A stretch of DNA of 64,000 nucleotides. It comes from JBDIAG01 sp963835085 (lineage in GTDB: Bacteria > Actinomycetota > Actinomycetes > Actinomycetales > CAWJMD01). The notes under the pieces are model-generated. The model did no database searches, was not told where the DNA came from, and saw only the letters and a list, made by a program, of their open reading frames with translations. Both the position numbers and the translations under genes were made by a program. Numbering within the stretch: the first letter of the stretch is position 1; every line of letters begins with the position of its first letter. The stretch spans positions 2,914,001 to 2,978,000 of the forward strand of contig CAWIED010000001.1 in NCBI GenBank assembly GCA_963835085.1. Reading direction: 5' to 3'. Shown here piece by piece: positions 40,836-51,292 of the stretch.

Positions 40836-41567
40836 CTAGAGCTGATCGGCCAGCTCCTGCGGCGAGCGCATGGTGAGCCGCGCGACGGCCCGGTCACGCT
40901 CGCTCTGCGACCCCAGCACCAGGAACGAGTACGGGTAGTTGACGTAGCAGAAGGCGTAGGCGGGGCCGCCGCCGTCCTGCCGCTGCAGAGCTGACCAGAC
41001 CTCACCCGCACCATCGCCAGGGAGCACATCGACCTGCGAACCCCGGCCAAGGTTGCCCTGGAAGTAGGTGGCGGCGCTCGCCGTCGAATCCCAGCGGCTG
41101 ATGAAGACCACCGCCCCGAGGTCGCTCCAGCTGCACTGCGCGACTTCGAGCTCGCCCTGCGGATCCGAGCGGGCCGCAGCACATTTCGTGAAGCCGGGGT
41201 GGGCCGTGAAGACCCATTCCAGCGCGTTCGTGGTGTCCAGGTCGGGGCAGCCGCCCTTGCGGCTCGTCGAGCCGTCCCAGCACCGAGTGGCGACGGCGCC
41301 CGACCGCCCAGATTGCGCTGAGGACGCAGTGCTGGACGGATGGTGTACCACGATCAAACCCGCCCCCGTCAGTAGCGCGACGATGAGCAGCACCACTCCT
41401 GCGACAAGGCCCCGGCTGGGGGCACCCGGACCGGGCCCACCCGGGACGACGTCGCCGGGAGCCGGGGGGCGACCAGAGCGTGTCGCGTGCTGAACGGCCG
41501 GCCGGCGCTGGGCCGCAGCGCCAGGCGGAAGCGGACTGTCGGTGCCATTGCCTACCGTCTCCTGCAT
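40836..41567 (-). CDS. Membrane-anchored protein of unknown function
   Basis: 243 aa. A Pro/Gly-rich cytoplasmic segment (residues 1-52) is followed by one TM helix (GLVAGVVLLIVALLTGAGLIVV). A Ser-rich linker leads to an extracytoplasmic domain with paired Cys (RCWDGSTSRKGGCPDL, FTKCAAA, AQCSWSD, YAFCYVNYPYS). The architecture resembles actinobacterial secreted or serine-threonine-kinase-associated domains, but no family is recognised. Its ATG overlaps the radA ATG on the other strand. Confidence 0.75.
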   Translation of the reverse strand: MQETVGNGTDSPLPPGAAAQRRPAVQHATRSGRPPAPGDVVPGGPGPGAPSRGLVAGVVLLIVALLTGAGLIVVHHPSSTASSAQSGRSGAVATRCWDGSTSRKGGCPDLDTTNALEWVFTAHPGFTKCAAARSDPQGELEVAQCSWSDLGAVVFISRWDSTASAATYFQGNLGRGSQVDVLPGDGAGEVWSALQRQDGGGPAYAFCYVNYPYSFLVLGSQSERDRAVARLTMRSPQELADQL

Positions 41568-43011
41568 GAGCGCTCCTTCCCCTCAGTCCACGTCCAGCCG
41601 GCTCACCGCCCGTGGGCGAGCACCCGAGTTCCGCTGTGCCGAATGCGGGTGGCTCACCGCCAAATGGGTGGGCCGCTGTGGGCAGTGCCAGGCATGGGGC
41701 ACCGTCGAGACGGCCACATCGGCCAACCCTGTTCGCACCACGGTATCGAGACCTGCGGTCGCGGCGATACCGGTTGGCGAAGTCGATGCCACGGCGGTGG
41801 CCAGCATGCCGAGCGGGCTGTCGGAATTCGATCGAGTGCTGGGCGGCGGCTTCGTGCCCGGCGCCGTTCTGTTGATCACCGGCGAACCCGGCGTGGGCAA
41901 GTCCACCTTGCTGCTCGAGGTTGGCGCGCGCCTTGCCCGTTCAGGTCAGAAGGTGCTCTACATCAGCGGTGAGGAGTCCACTGCCCAGGTGCGGCTGCGA
42001 GCCGACCGCACGGGGTGCTGCGAACCCAACCTGCTGCTGGCCGCCGAGAACGACCTCGGCGCGGTGTTGGGCCATCTGGAGGCGCACCGGCCGAACCTGC
42101 TCATCCTCGACTCGGTGCAGACGGTTGCCTCCGCCGAGGTGGAGGGGGCTCCGGGCAACGTGTCCCAGGTGCGCGAGGTGGCGGCAGCCCTGGTGCAGCA
42201 GGCGAAGAAGCATCACCTCACCACCTTGCTGGTAGGCCACGTGACCAAAGACGGCTCGATCGCCGGGCCACGCACGCTGGAGCACATCGTCGACGTCGTC
42301 TGCCACGTCGAGGGCGACCGGCACGGCCGGCTGCGGCTGGTCCGTTCCACCAAGAATCGCTTCGGGCCCACCGACGAGGTCGGCTGCTTCGAGCTCGGCG
42401 AACGGGGAGTCGTCGAGGTGGTCGATCCCTCAGCCCTGTTCTGCTCACGCAAAGACCTGCGGGCCCCCGGCTCGTGCGTCACGGTCACGCTCGAGGGCCG
42501 CCGGCCGATGCTGGTGGAGGTTCAGGCGCTGGTGGCTGAGGCCACCGGCCCGCAGCCGCGCCGGGCGATGAACGGCGTGGACGGCACCCGTGCGGCCATC
42601 GTGCAAGCGGTGCTGATGAACGGGTTGCGGCTGGCGATCAGCAAGCACGACGTGTTCATCGCCACCGTCGGCGGAGCCGTGCTGCGTGAGCCCGGGGCAG
42701 ACCTGGCGATCGCGCTGAGCCTGGCGTCCGCGGCAGTGGGCAGTGCTTTGCCGGCGGGCCTGGTGGCCTTCGGTGAGGTCGGCCTGAGCGGAGAGATCCG
42801 GCCCGTGCCGGGGCTGGCGCGCCGACTCGGCGAGGCGTCGCGGTTGGGCTTCCACACCGCTGCGGTGCCGCTGGGCTGCGTCGACCCGCACGAGGTGCCG
42901 TCGGGTCTCAAACTCGTCGAACTGGGCCAGCTCGTCGACGTGCTGCGGCGCGGCCTACTGGGTGTGGCCTCGCCCCTGCCCACCACACAGCGGAGTGCCT
43001 CCAGGCGCTGA
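41566..43011 (+). CDS. radA: DNA repair protein RadA
   Basis: 481 aa, RecA-like/Lon-like branch-migration helicase. The zinc finger is RCAECGWLTAKWVGRCGQCQ (four Cys). Walker A is TGEPGVGKSTLLLE and Walker B is in NLLILDSVQTV. The RadA-specific KNRFG motif is STKNRFGPTDEVG. The C-terminal Lon-protease-like domain follows (ALSLASAAVGSALP). A TACCGT box 7 nt before the ATG suggests a leaderless transcript. disA follows, a conserved actinobacterial pairing. Confidence 0.96.
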   Translation: MSAPSPQSTSSRLTARGRAPEFRCAECGWLTAKWVGRCGQCQAWGTVETATSANPVRTTVSRPAVAAIPVGEVDATAVASMPSGLSEFDRVLGGGFVPGAVLLITGEPGVGKSTLLLEVGARLARSGQKVLYISGEESTAQVRLRADRTGCCEPNLLLAAENDLGAVLGHLEAHRPNLLILDSVQTVASAEVEGAPGNVSQVREVAAALVQQAKKHHLTTLLVGHVTKDGSIAGPRTLEHIVDVVCHVEGDRHGRLRLVRSTKNRFGPTDEVGCFELGERGVVEVVDPSALFCSRKDLRAPGSCVTVTLEGRRPMLVEVQALVAEATGPQPRRAMNGVDGTRAAIVQAVLMNGLRLAISKHDVFIATVGGAVLREPGADLAIALSLASAAVGSALPAGLVAFGEVGLSGEIRPVPGLARRLGEASRLGFHTAAVPLGCVDPHEVPSGLKLVELGQLVDVLRRGLLGVASPLPTTQRSASRR

Positions 43012-43036
43012 ACAGGAGAGAGCTGGACCTCATCGC

Positions 43037-43042
43037 TACAAT
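43037..43042 (+). promoter_or_regulatory. Possible -10 box in front of disA
   Basis: TACAAT in the 111-nt gap between radA and disA, about 80 nt before the start. No clear -35. The gap also holds GGCGG-TCAACCT-CCGCC, a small hairpin. Confidence 0.35.
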
Positions 43043-43122
43043 CCGCTTCGGGGGCTCACCCAGCCCATCGAGAATGTCCGGCGGTCAACCTCCGCCAGAC
43101 CCGGCCAAGTCGGAGAGACCTC

Positions 43123-44196
43123 ATCAGCACTGAAGACCTGCTTCGCGCCACGTTGGCGACTGTGGCGCCCGGCACGTCATTGCGCGACGGCCTCGAACGG
43201 ATCCTCCGTGGCCGCACCGGTGCCCTCATCGTGCTGGGCTACGACAAGGTCGTGTCGTCGATCTGCACGGGCGGCTTCGCCCTCGACGTCGAGTTCTCGG
43301 CCACCGGTCTGCGCGAGCTGGCCAAGATGGACGGGGCCATCGTGCTCGACCGCGAGGCCTCAAGGATTCTGCGTGCCAACGTGCACCTGGTGCCCGATCC
43401 CACGATCAACACCCTCGAATCCGGAACCCGGCACCGAACGGCCGAGCGGGTCGCCAAGCAGACCGGCCTGCCGGTGATCTCGGTCTCGCACTCCATGAAC
43501 ACAGTGGCCTTGTACGTGGGTCACCGGCGGCACGTGCTCGAAGACTCCGACGAGATCCTCGGCCGGGCCAACCAGGCCCTGCAGACGCTGGAACGCTACA
43601 AGGCACGCCTCGACCAGGTGGCCGGCACGCTCTCGGCCCTGGAGATCGAGGATCTCGTCACCATCCGCGACGTGGCCGTGGTGGTGCAACGTCTTGAGAT
43701 GGTGCGCCGGCTCACAGATGAGATCCAGGGATACGTCACCGAGCTGGGGGTCAACGGCCGGTTGTTGTCACTGCAGTTGGAAGAGCTGATCGGTGGTATC
43801 GGCCCCGATCGGGAATTGGTGCTGCGCGATTACTTGGGCGCCGACCGTTCGGACGACGAGGTGGCCGCTGCGCTGCACAAGGTGACACTGATCGACGCCG
43901 TAGAACTGGTAGACGTCGGGCATCTTTCCCGGGTGATCGGGCTCACGCATCAGCCGATGGATTCGCTCGACGCCACCCTGACGCCGCGGGGCATCCGGAT
44001 GCTCAACAAGGTGCCCAGGTTGCCGGGGGCGATCATCGACCGGCTCGTGGCACAGTTCGCCACCCTGCAGAATCTGCTTGGAGCGAGCATCGACGATCTG
44101 ATGCGGGTAGAAGGTGTGGGCGAACAGCGCGCCCGGGCCGTCCGGGAAGGGCTCTCACGGTTAGCCGAGTCGAGCATTCTGGAGCGCTACGTCTGA
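43123..44196 (+). CDS. disA: DNA integrity scanning diadenylate cyclase DisA, probable AUC start
   Basis: 357 aa if started at ATC 43123. DisA makes c-di-AMP and scans DNA. The DAC domain (about residues 10-140) has GALIVLGYDKVV, KMDGAIVL (DGA) and GTRHRTAER (RHR). The helical linker and C-terminal HhH domain (LMRVEGVGEQRARAVREGL) are complete. No in-frame ATG or GTG precedes the DAC core. TTG 43153 would cut off 10 conserved residues. ATC 43123 has GGAGAG 5 nt upstream and gives STEDLLRATLATVAPGT, which aligns with the family N-terminus and length. Confidence 0.9.
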   Translation: MSTEDLLRATLATVAPGTSLRDGLERILRGRTGALIVLGYDKVVSSICTGGFALDVEFSATGLRELAKMDGAIVLDREASRILRANVHLVPDPTINTLESGTRHRTAERVAKQTGLPVISVSHSMNTVALYVGHRRHVLEDSDEILGRANQALQTLERYKARLDQVAGTLSALEIEDLVTIRDVAVVVQRLEMVRRLTDEIQGYVTELGVNGRLLSLQLEELIGGIGPDRELVLRDYLGADRSDDEVAAALHKVTLIDAVELVDVGHLSRVIGLTHQPMDSLDATLTPRGIRMLNKVPRLPGAIIDRLVAQFATLQNLLGASIDDLMRVEGVGEQRARAVREGLSRLAESSILERYV

Positions 44197-44236
44197 GGCG
44201 AACCTGGCCCGAGGCTGACCACCTACCGCCTGTTGG

Positions 44237-44899
44237 TCACCCGGTGACTGTGAGAGCCAGCGGCTGTGACCGGAAATCCCCGACCCGAGCCGTCAGCTGG
44301 TAGGTGCCCGGCTTGAGCTTCGCGAGTCCGGTTGGGCAGCCGCTGGCAGAACGGACGACGCTCCAGGCGACCTTCGACTCGAGCTTGACACCTGGGGCGA
44401 CGGAGGTCTGCTGGTTCTCGCTCGCCTTCTGGCAGTCGTCCGACGACCAGATCCGATCAGCGCCCGAGGCGACCACGAGTTCGAGGTTGGCCGAACCCGC
44501 ATCGAGGGTACAAGCGGTCGCGCCCGTGTTGACGATGGTCATTCCGAGTGTGGTGGCGACCCCGGCCTTGAGTGACTTGCTGGCGCTGATGGCCTGGATA
44601 TCAAGGGAACTGGCTGCGCACGCACTAGCGGCGGTCGAAGCCGAAGCCGTCGCGCTGACGGACGGCGAGCTGCTGGCCGACGGTGAACTGCTGGCACTCG
44701 CGGAAGTGCTAGGCGCCGAGTTGGGGGCTGCCGCTGCGGAAGCGGCAGGGGCGCCGCCGCCCGATATCGCCGCGGCAATCGCCCGCACCACAAAGATGAC
44801 GACCAACAAAACCACGATCAACAATGCCAAGGCCACAAGCCGGCGACGCCAATAGACGTTCGGCGGCTTGGACCCCACAGGATGCGTTACGGAGTTCAT
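44237..44899 (-). CDS. Membrane-anchored protein with Ser/Ala-rich linker
   Basis: About 220 aa. A short cytoplasmic start is followed by one TM helix (RLVALALLIVVLLVVIFVV), a low-complexity Ser/Ala linker (about residues 60-95) and an extracytoplasmic domain of about 120 residues. The domain has paired cysteines and a beta-sandwich look (TLGMTIVNTGATACTLDAGS; PGTYQLTARVGD). This resembles DUF4232-like or other surface beta domains of actinobacteria, without a firm assignment. ATG 44899 is preferred to an upstream start at 44944. Confidence 0.7.
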   Translation of the reverse strand: MNSVTHPVGSKPPNVYWRRRLVALALLIVVLLVVIFVVRAIAAAISGGGAPAASAAAAPNSAPSTSASASSSPSASSSPSVSATASASTAASACAASSLDIQAISASKSLKAGVATTLGMTIVNTGATACTLDAGSANLELVVASGADRIWSSDDCQKASENQQTSVAPGVKLESKVAWSVVRSASGCPTGLAKLKPGTYQLTARVGDFRSQPLALTVTG

Positions 44900-44976
44900 C
44901 AATGCTGAGGCTAGACAAATCGCCGCCACCTGGCAGGTAGCCACGCCGAATCGAAGGCGTGGCCGGTGTCAGAAGA

Positions 44977-45381
44977 TCAGTGCGACAGCCGCTCAACGTT
45001 GGCATGGACGCGACGTGAGAACGGCCTCAGTGCCCGGTCGGCACCAATCGCGGACCTCGTGGCCATTCGCTTGGCTGCCTTGGGGTCGGTAAATGCCTGC
45101 GGTGCCGCCGACAGCAACGACGTCGCGAGCTTGGTCAAGCTCTGTCCCGACTCCGAGACGGCGTCCATCTTCTCGGAGACCATCCGCTGCATTTCTCGCT
45201 GATTCGCGGCAGTGGCGCCTTCGACGGCCAGCTTCGAGAGCCGGAGCCAGATCACCTGTTGAGACGCGACCGCAAGGCTCGCCATCCGGCTCCAGGTATT
45301 CATGTTCGCCCGGGCCCAGGTCGAGCCAAACATCTCGGGGAAAGGGAACGCGTAGGTAGAACTGCTCTTACGGTCAGGCAT
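44977..45381 (-). CDS. Phasin-like protein
   Basis: 134 aa, no signal or TM, largely amphipathic helix. TWARANMNTWSRMASLAV, SKLAVEGATAANQREMQRM and ESGQSLTKLATSLLSAAP have the spacing and composition of small phasins that coat PHA granules. ATG 45381 has GGAG 6 nt upstream; a TTG at 45387 is less likely. It is monocistronic. The RHH regulator and PHB-depolymerase-like esterase at 3-4.7 kb would fit a PHA cycle, but no synthase is seen here. Confidence 0.65.
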   Translation of the reverse strand: MPDRKSSSTYAFPFPEMFGSTWARANMNTWSRMASLAVASQQVIWLRLSKLAVEGATAANQREMQRMVSEKMDAVSESGQSLTKLATSLLSAAPQAFTDPKAAKRMATRSAIGADRALRPFSRRVHANVERLSH

Positions 45382-45667
45382 ATCCAACTCCGATCACCTT
45401 GGCGGGTTCATCGCCCGACCTACTGTCGAATGATTGATTTACCAAGCGCTGTGCTTAGTGTTTCATACACCGACGGTGTCCGCCAGCTGAGACTGCTGAT
45501 CGTCCGCCGCAGCGCGGGCGGGAGCACGACCCGGTAGCGAGCCAGCCGTCCCACCCGGCAGCGCAAGGGCTGAAGGACGGCGGAATAAGTCGACATCCTC
45601 GCGCCCACCCGACCTCAGCGGTCGGCGAGCCATGCGCCGTCACGGCCGCATCGGCCGGCGTGCGATC

Positions 45668-46597
45668 ATGCAGGCGATGCGCATCGGCCAGGCCGCCCAG
45701 GGCGAACACGAGCAACTGCAGCAGGCGGTCATCCAGTGGTATGACTCGCAGGCGCGCGATCTGCCATGGCGCTCCCCCGGCACCACACCCTGGGGGATCC
45801 TCGTCAGCGAGGTCATGGCCCAGCAGACGCCCGTCGCCCGGGTCGCGCCCCAGTGGCAGAGCTGGCTGCAGCGCTGGCCCACGCCCGCCGACCTAGCCGC
45901 CGCAGCGCCTGCCGAGGTGCTGCGCGCCTGGGGACGCCTGGGCTACCCGCGCCGGGCGCTGCGCTTGCAGGCTGCCGCTCAGGTAATCGTGGACCAGCAC
46001 GAGGGACAGGTCCCCGACGAGCTGACAGCGCTTCGTGCCCTGCCGGGCATCGGCGACTACACGGCCGCGGCCGTCGCGGTGTTCGCCTTCGAGCAACGGG
46101 CAGCCGTAGTGGACGTCAATGTGCGGCGGGTGCTGGCACGCTGCGTGGGAGCGACCGCGGAGCCGGCCCCATCCCTGACCGCCTTCGAACGCGGTCTGGC
46201 CGAACGACTGCTGCCCAACTCGCGCCCGACCGCAGCCCGCTGGTCGGTGGCCGTCATGGAGCTCGGCGCTCTGGTGTGCACCGCGCGCTCGCCGCGCTGC
46301 CAGGAGTGTCCCGTGGTGCGTCAGTGCGCCTGGCAGCTCGCCGGCCGGCCCCCGCATACCGGCCCCGCCCGGCGCTCGCAAGGCTACGAGGGCACCGACC
46401 GGCAGGCGCGCGGGCGGGTGTTGGCGCGATTGCGCGAGCACCCCGAGCCCGCCGATGACGTCGAGCTCGGCCGGTGGTGCCGCGACGAGGGTCAGCGTCG
46501 GCGCGCCCTGGATTCGTTGCTCGCCGACGGGCTCATCGAGACCGACGCCCGGGGCCGGTACGGGTTACCGGGCACGCTGCCGGCAACCCTGCCGTGA
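45668..46597 (+). CDS. mutY: A/G-specific adenine glycosylase
   Basis: About 309 aa. It removes adenine opposite 8-oxoguanine. RDLPWRSPGTTPWGILVSEVMAQQT carries the catalytic Glu in SEVMAQQT. The HhH motif ALPGIGDYTAAAV is followed by VDVNV with the catalytic Asp. The [4Fe-4S] cluster Cys are in ALVCTARSPRCQECPVVRQC (C-x6-C-x2-C-x5-C). The C-terminal MutT-like OB domain of longer MutY proteins is missing and replaced by a short winged-helix-like tail, a common actinobacterial form. The start could also be 45632 or 45677. Confidence 0.92.
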   Translation: MQAMRIGQAAQGEHEQLQQAVIQWYDSQARDLPWRSPGTTPWGILVSEVMAQQTPVARVAPQWQSWLQRWPTPADLAAAAPAEVLRAWGRLGYPRRALRLQAAAQVIVDQHEGQVPDELTALRALPGIGDYTAAAVAVFAFEQRAAVVDVNVRRVLARCVGATAEPAPSLTAFERGLAERLLPNSRPTAARWSVAVMELGALVCTARSPRCQECPVVRQCAWQLAGRPPHTGPARRSQGYEGTDRQARGRVLARLREHPEPADDVELGRWCRDEGQRRRALDSLLADGLIETDARGRYGLPGTLPATLP

Positions 46598-47172
46598 GCG
46601 ACGACCGCGATCCGTTGAAGCCGCCTGCCTCGACGCCCGCAGCCAGGGCCGCCGACTGGTCGCTCGAGGTTGATCGGCCATCGGTCGCCCCCGAGCCCGA
46701 CGAGGTCGACCTGGCGGACGCCGTGGCTGCACGGGCCCTGCAGCGTAGTGCCAATGGAGCTGCGGTCTCCGCCATCGCCCTGGGGGTGTTAGCCACCGCG
46801 TTCCTCGTACTGGCCCAGGGCCGGCTCGGCCCGCAGAGCCTGCCGCAGGTAGCCATTCTCGGCCTGGGACAGGTCGTTGGCTTGGCGCTCGCCCTTCGAT
46901 GCGCACTGAGAGCTCGCGCCCTCTCCCGTACCGACAGACGCGGTAGCGGGCCCAGCGAGGCGGAATCGGCCGCACGCGACGCCCGGCGCACGGTGCTCGG
47001 CCTCACGGTGAGCACGGCGGCGATCGCCGGGTGCCTGCTGGTGACGTTGCGCCCGTTCGCTCTGACCGCGCTGTCGGTGGTGCTGTCCGTGGCAGTCCTG
47101 GCTCAGCTCGTGGTCGTGCTGACGACCCTGCGCCGGCGCCTGCTGCGCGCCGCAAGGCGCCTGCAGGTCTAG
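46594..47172 (+). CDS. Four-TM membrane protein of unknown function
   Basis: 192 aa. A hydrophilic Pro/Asp-rich N-terminus (about 45 residues) is followed by four TM helices (AAVSAIALGVLATAFLVLA; VAILGLGQVVGLALALRCAL; TVLGLTVSTAAIAGCLLVTL; ALSVVLSVAVLAQLVVVL) and a basic C-terminus. No family recognised. GTG 46594 overlaps the mutY stop by 4 nt, so it is co-translated with mutY. A strong terminator follows. Confidence 0.75.
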   Translation: MSDDRDPLKPPASTPAARAADWSLEVDRPSVAPEPDEVDLADAVAARALQRSANGAAVSAIALGVLATAFLVLAQGRLGPQSLPQVAILGLGQVVGLALALRCALRARALSRTDRRGSGPSEAESAARDARRTVLGLTVSTAAIAGCLLVTLRPFALTALSVVLSVAVLAQLVVVLTTLRRRLLRAARRLQV

Positions 47173-47186
47173 CGTTCTCGGCACAT

Positions 47187-47225
47187 GCCGAAGGCCGGCA
47201 CCGTACGAGGGTGCCGGCCTTCGGC
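47187..47225. terminator. Bidirectional terminator hairpin between mutY operon and clpC
   Basis: A perfect 16-bp inverted repeat, GCCGAAGGCCGGCACC and GGTGCCGGCCTTCGGC, with a 7-nt loop. It lies between convergent genes and has no T-tract, typical of high-GC actinobacteria. Confidence 0.85.
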
Positions 47226-47235
47226 AACGAGAGGC

Positions 47236-49734
<2,499 letters not shown>

Positions 49735-49891
49735 TCAGCATCTCCTCGCAGCGCAGCCGGCCACTTCCGAAAACGGACGTCCAGACCAGTTGATCGTATC
49801 CCCGTGCTCTACCGAACTACCTGTGATCTTGAGCGCCGGGGAACTCAGGCAGTACAACTTCCGCACTCACCCCGCGTGTTCCGGTTAGCTG

Positions 49892-49906
49892 TTCGCTGCG
49901 GGCGTA
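49892..49906. promoter_or_regulatory. ClgR-like box between clpC and the FhuF-like gene
   Basis: TTCGCTGCGGGCGTA matches the actinobacterial ClgR pattern WWCGCYNANRGCGWW except for one central base. It is 158 nt upstream of clpC and overlaps the -10 box of the divergent gene. Confidence 0.35.
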
Positions 49907-49910
49907 GCCT
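49905..49910 (+). promoter_or_regulatory. -10 box of the FhuF-like gene
   Basis: TAGCCT, then 6 nt (CGGGCG) and GTG 49917; leaderless spacing. Confidence 0.45.
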
Positions 49911-49916
49911 CGGGCG

Positions 49917-50699
49917 GTGCCGATCCAGCCGTTCGATGCCTTCTGCGAGCGCCATCCCCTGTCGCAGGACTCCGCCAGGATTCGGGCCACGGGCGGCTGG
50001 TTCGCGGTCTACGGGCCGGACGAGACGCTGCCCGGAGACCCCGAACGCTGGGTGAGCACCGCCCGGTTGCTTGGTGAGCTGCCGCACTGGCTGGCCAGGG
50101 TGAGCGCCTGGCTCGACGCGAACAACGCCGGACCCGTCCACGAAAGCGTGGCGCCGACCTATCTGACGGGTTGGTATCTCGACGCCGTGGCCCGCGCCGG
50201 TGCGCTCTGGCTGGAGCTGGCCGGACGCGTGCCCGACCTGGCACCACCGAGCCTGCTGCTCAGCGTGGACGTGTGGCCCGATGGGGCAACTCTGCGCGGG
50301 GACTCGTTCTACTGCCTGTCCGGCGATCCGGCGGCCGCTAGCCCCGGGGCGAGGCCGGTGGGAACCCGTGACGACCTCGTAGCCCGCTACGTCGAGGGCG
50401 TACACGCCCAGGCGCACGCCTTCTTCGATGCGTTCGACCCCGGCATCAAAGTGGGAAGCCGACAAAGCTGGGGAATGGTAGACGACCTGCTCGAGGCCGC
50501 CCTATTGTCGGCGGCCGAACTCAAGGGTGATCGCTGGCAGGGCCTCGACGACGGCCGACTCGCCACTCGCGACGGTTTCGACCCTGATCACCATGGGCCA
50601 ACCCGGCGGTCTTGCTGTTTTGCGTTCCGAATCTCGGAAGGCCTTACCTGCACCCGATGCCCGCGACGCATGGTGCGCCGCGGGCCGGGGCTCGGCTGA
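49917..50699 (+). CDS. FhuF-like (2Fe-2S) protein, putative ferric-siderophore reductase
   Basis: 260 aa. The C-terminus carries the FhuF-type cluster motif CC-x10-C-x2-C in RRSCCFAFRISEGLTCTRCP (about residues 230-249). Upstream parts (VAPTYLTGWYLDAVARAGA; GVHAQAHAFFDAFDPGIKVG; SWGMVDDLLEAALLSA) match the IucA/FhuF-like helical fold. Such proteins reduce ferric siderophores in the cytosol. No siderophore transporter is nearby. It is inserted between clpC and lsr2, with a shared upstream region with clpC. Confidence 0.82.
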   Translation: MPIQPFDAFCERHPLSQDSARIRATGGWFAVYGPDETLPGDPERWVSTARLLGELPHWLARVSAWLDANNAGPVHESVAPTYLTGWYLDAVARAGALWLELAGRVPDLAPPSLLLSVDVWPDGATLRGDSFYCLSGDPAAASPGARPVGTRDDLVARYVEGVHAQAHAFFDAFDPGIKVGSRQSWGMVDDLLEAALLSAAELKGDRWQGLDDGRLATRDGFDPDHHGPTRRSCCFAFRISEGLTCTRCPRRMVRRGPGLG

Positions 50700-50710
50700 A
50701 TCAGCTGCTG

Positions 50711-51037
50711 TCAGTTTGCGGCGTGGTAAGCGTCTACCACTTCGCCGGGAATGCGGCCCCGGTCGCTGACGGCATAACCAGCATCGCGCGCCCAAGCGCG
50801 GATAGTGGCGTTGTCAGCGGTGGGCGCCTTTGCCGCCGCTGACCTGCGTCCGCGGGTGCGGCGCGGGCCGCCCTGTGAACGGGCGTGCGCAACCCAGCTT
50901 GCGAGATCGTCCCGAAGCTGAGCCGCGTTGTCTTCGTTGAGATCAATCTCATAAGCGGTGCCGTCGAGAGCGAAAACGACGGTCTCCGCCGCTTCACCAC
51001 CGTCGAGATCATCAACTAGGACGGTGCGCTGTGCCAT
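50711..51037 (-). CDS. lsr2: Nucleoid-associated protein Lsr2
   Basis: 108 aa, actinobacterial H-NS-like protein that bridges AT-rich DNA. The N-terminal dimerisation part is QRTVLVDDLDGGEAAETVVF and ALDGTAYEIDLNEDNA. A basic linker (RRTRGRRSAAAKA) leads to the DNA-binding domain IRAWARDAGYAVSDRGRIP, with the RGR minor-groove hook. AGGAG precedes the ATG. Its promoter sits directly after a strong hairpin, and an AT-rich stretch lies just upstream, which may allow self-regulation. Confidence 0.96.
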   Translation of the reverse strand: MAQRTVLVDDLDGGEAAETVVFALDGTAYEIDLNEDNAAQLRDDLASWVAHARSQGGPRRTRGRRSAAAKAPTADNATIRAWARDAGYAVSDRGRIPGEVVDAYHAAN

Positions 51038-51051
51038 TACGGGCTCCTGTC

Positions 51052-51080
51052 ATAACGTGCCCACGATGGGCGCTTGTCAA
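51052..51080 (-). promoter_or_regulatory. lsr2 promoter with inverted repeat in the spacer
   Basis: TTGACA (51080-51075), 17-nt spacer, CGTTAT (51057-51052). The spacer contains GCCCA-tcg-TGGGC (51071-51059), a palindrome placed to act as an operator. Confidence 0.6.
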
Positions 51081-51082
51081 GG

Positions 51083-51119
51083 GGGACGTGGCAACGAAGC
51101 TCACTCGTTGCCACGTCCC
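51083..51119 (-). terminator. Strong hairpin between lysS operon and lsr2
   Basis: A perfect 15-bp stem GGGACGTGGCAACGA / TCGTTGCCACGTCCC with a 7-nt loop. It is placed to end transcription from lysS and the small membrane-protein gene before the lsr2 promoter, which begins 3 nt later. Confidence 0.8.
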
Positions 51120-51292
51120 TAGTCTGCTACGCATTCTTATTGGATTGCAATTCGCGACACGATTTCTGGCCTGGATTTATCGCCAGTACCGAACGGGCGG
51201 CAGGAAGATCGCGGGGGAACCGCACCAGGCGATAGTTCACGGCCCTATTTGCCTGATGTTCCAGCGTTCTGGGGCACTCGGGCTACGAAACG

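Noticed and set aside
44231..44250. Terminator hairpin GTCACC-C-GGTGAC after disA
   Set aside because: The single-base loop cannot form and the repeat is part of the stop region of the convergent gene.
47187..47225. Member of the REP-like family
   Set aside because: The 16-bp stem GCCGAAGGCCGGCACC does not match the REP core GATGCCCCGCC; it is an ordinary terminator between convergent genes.
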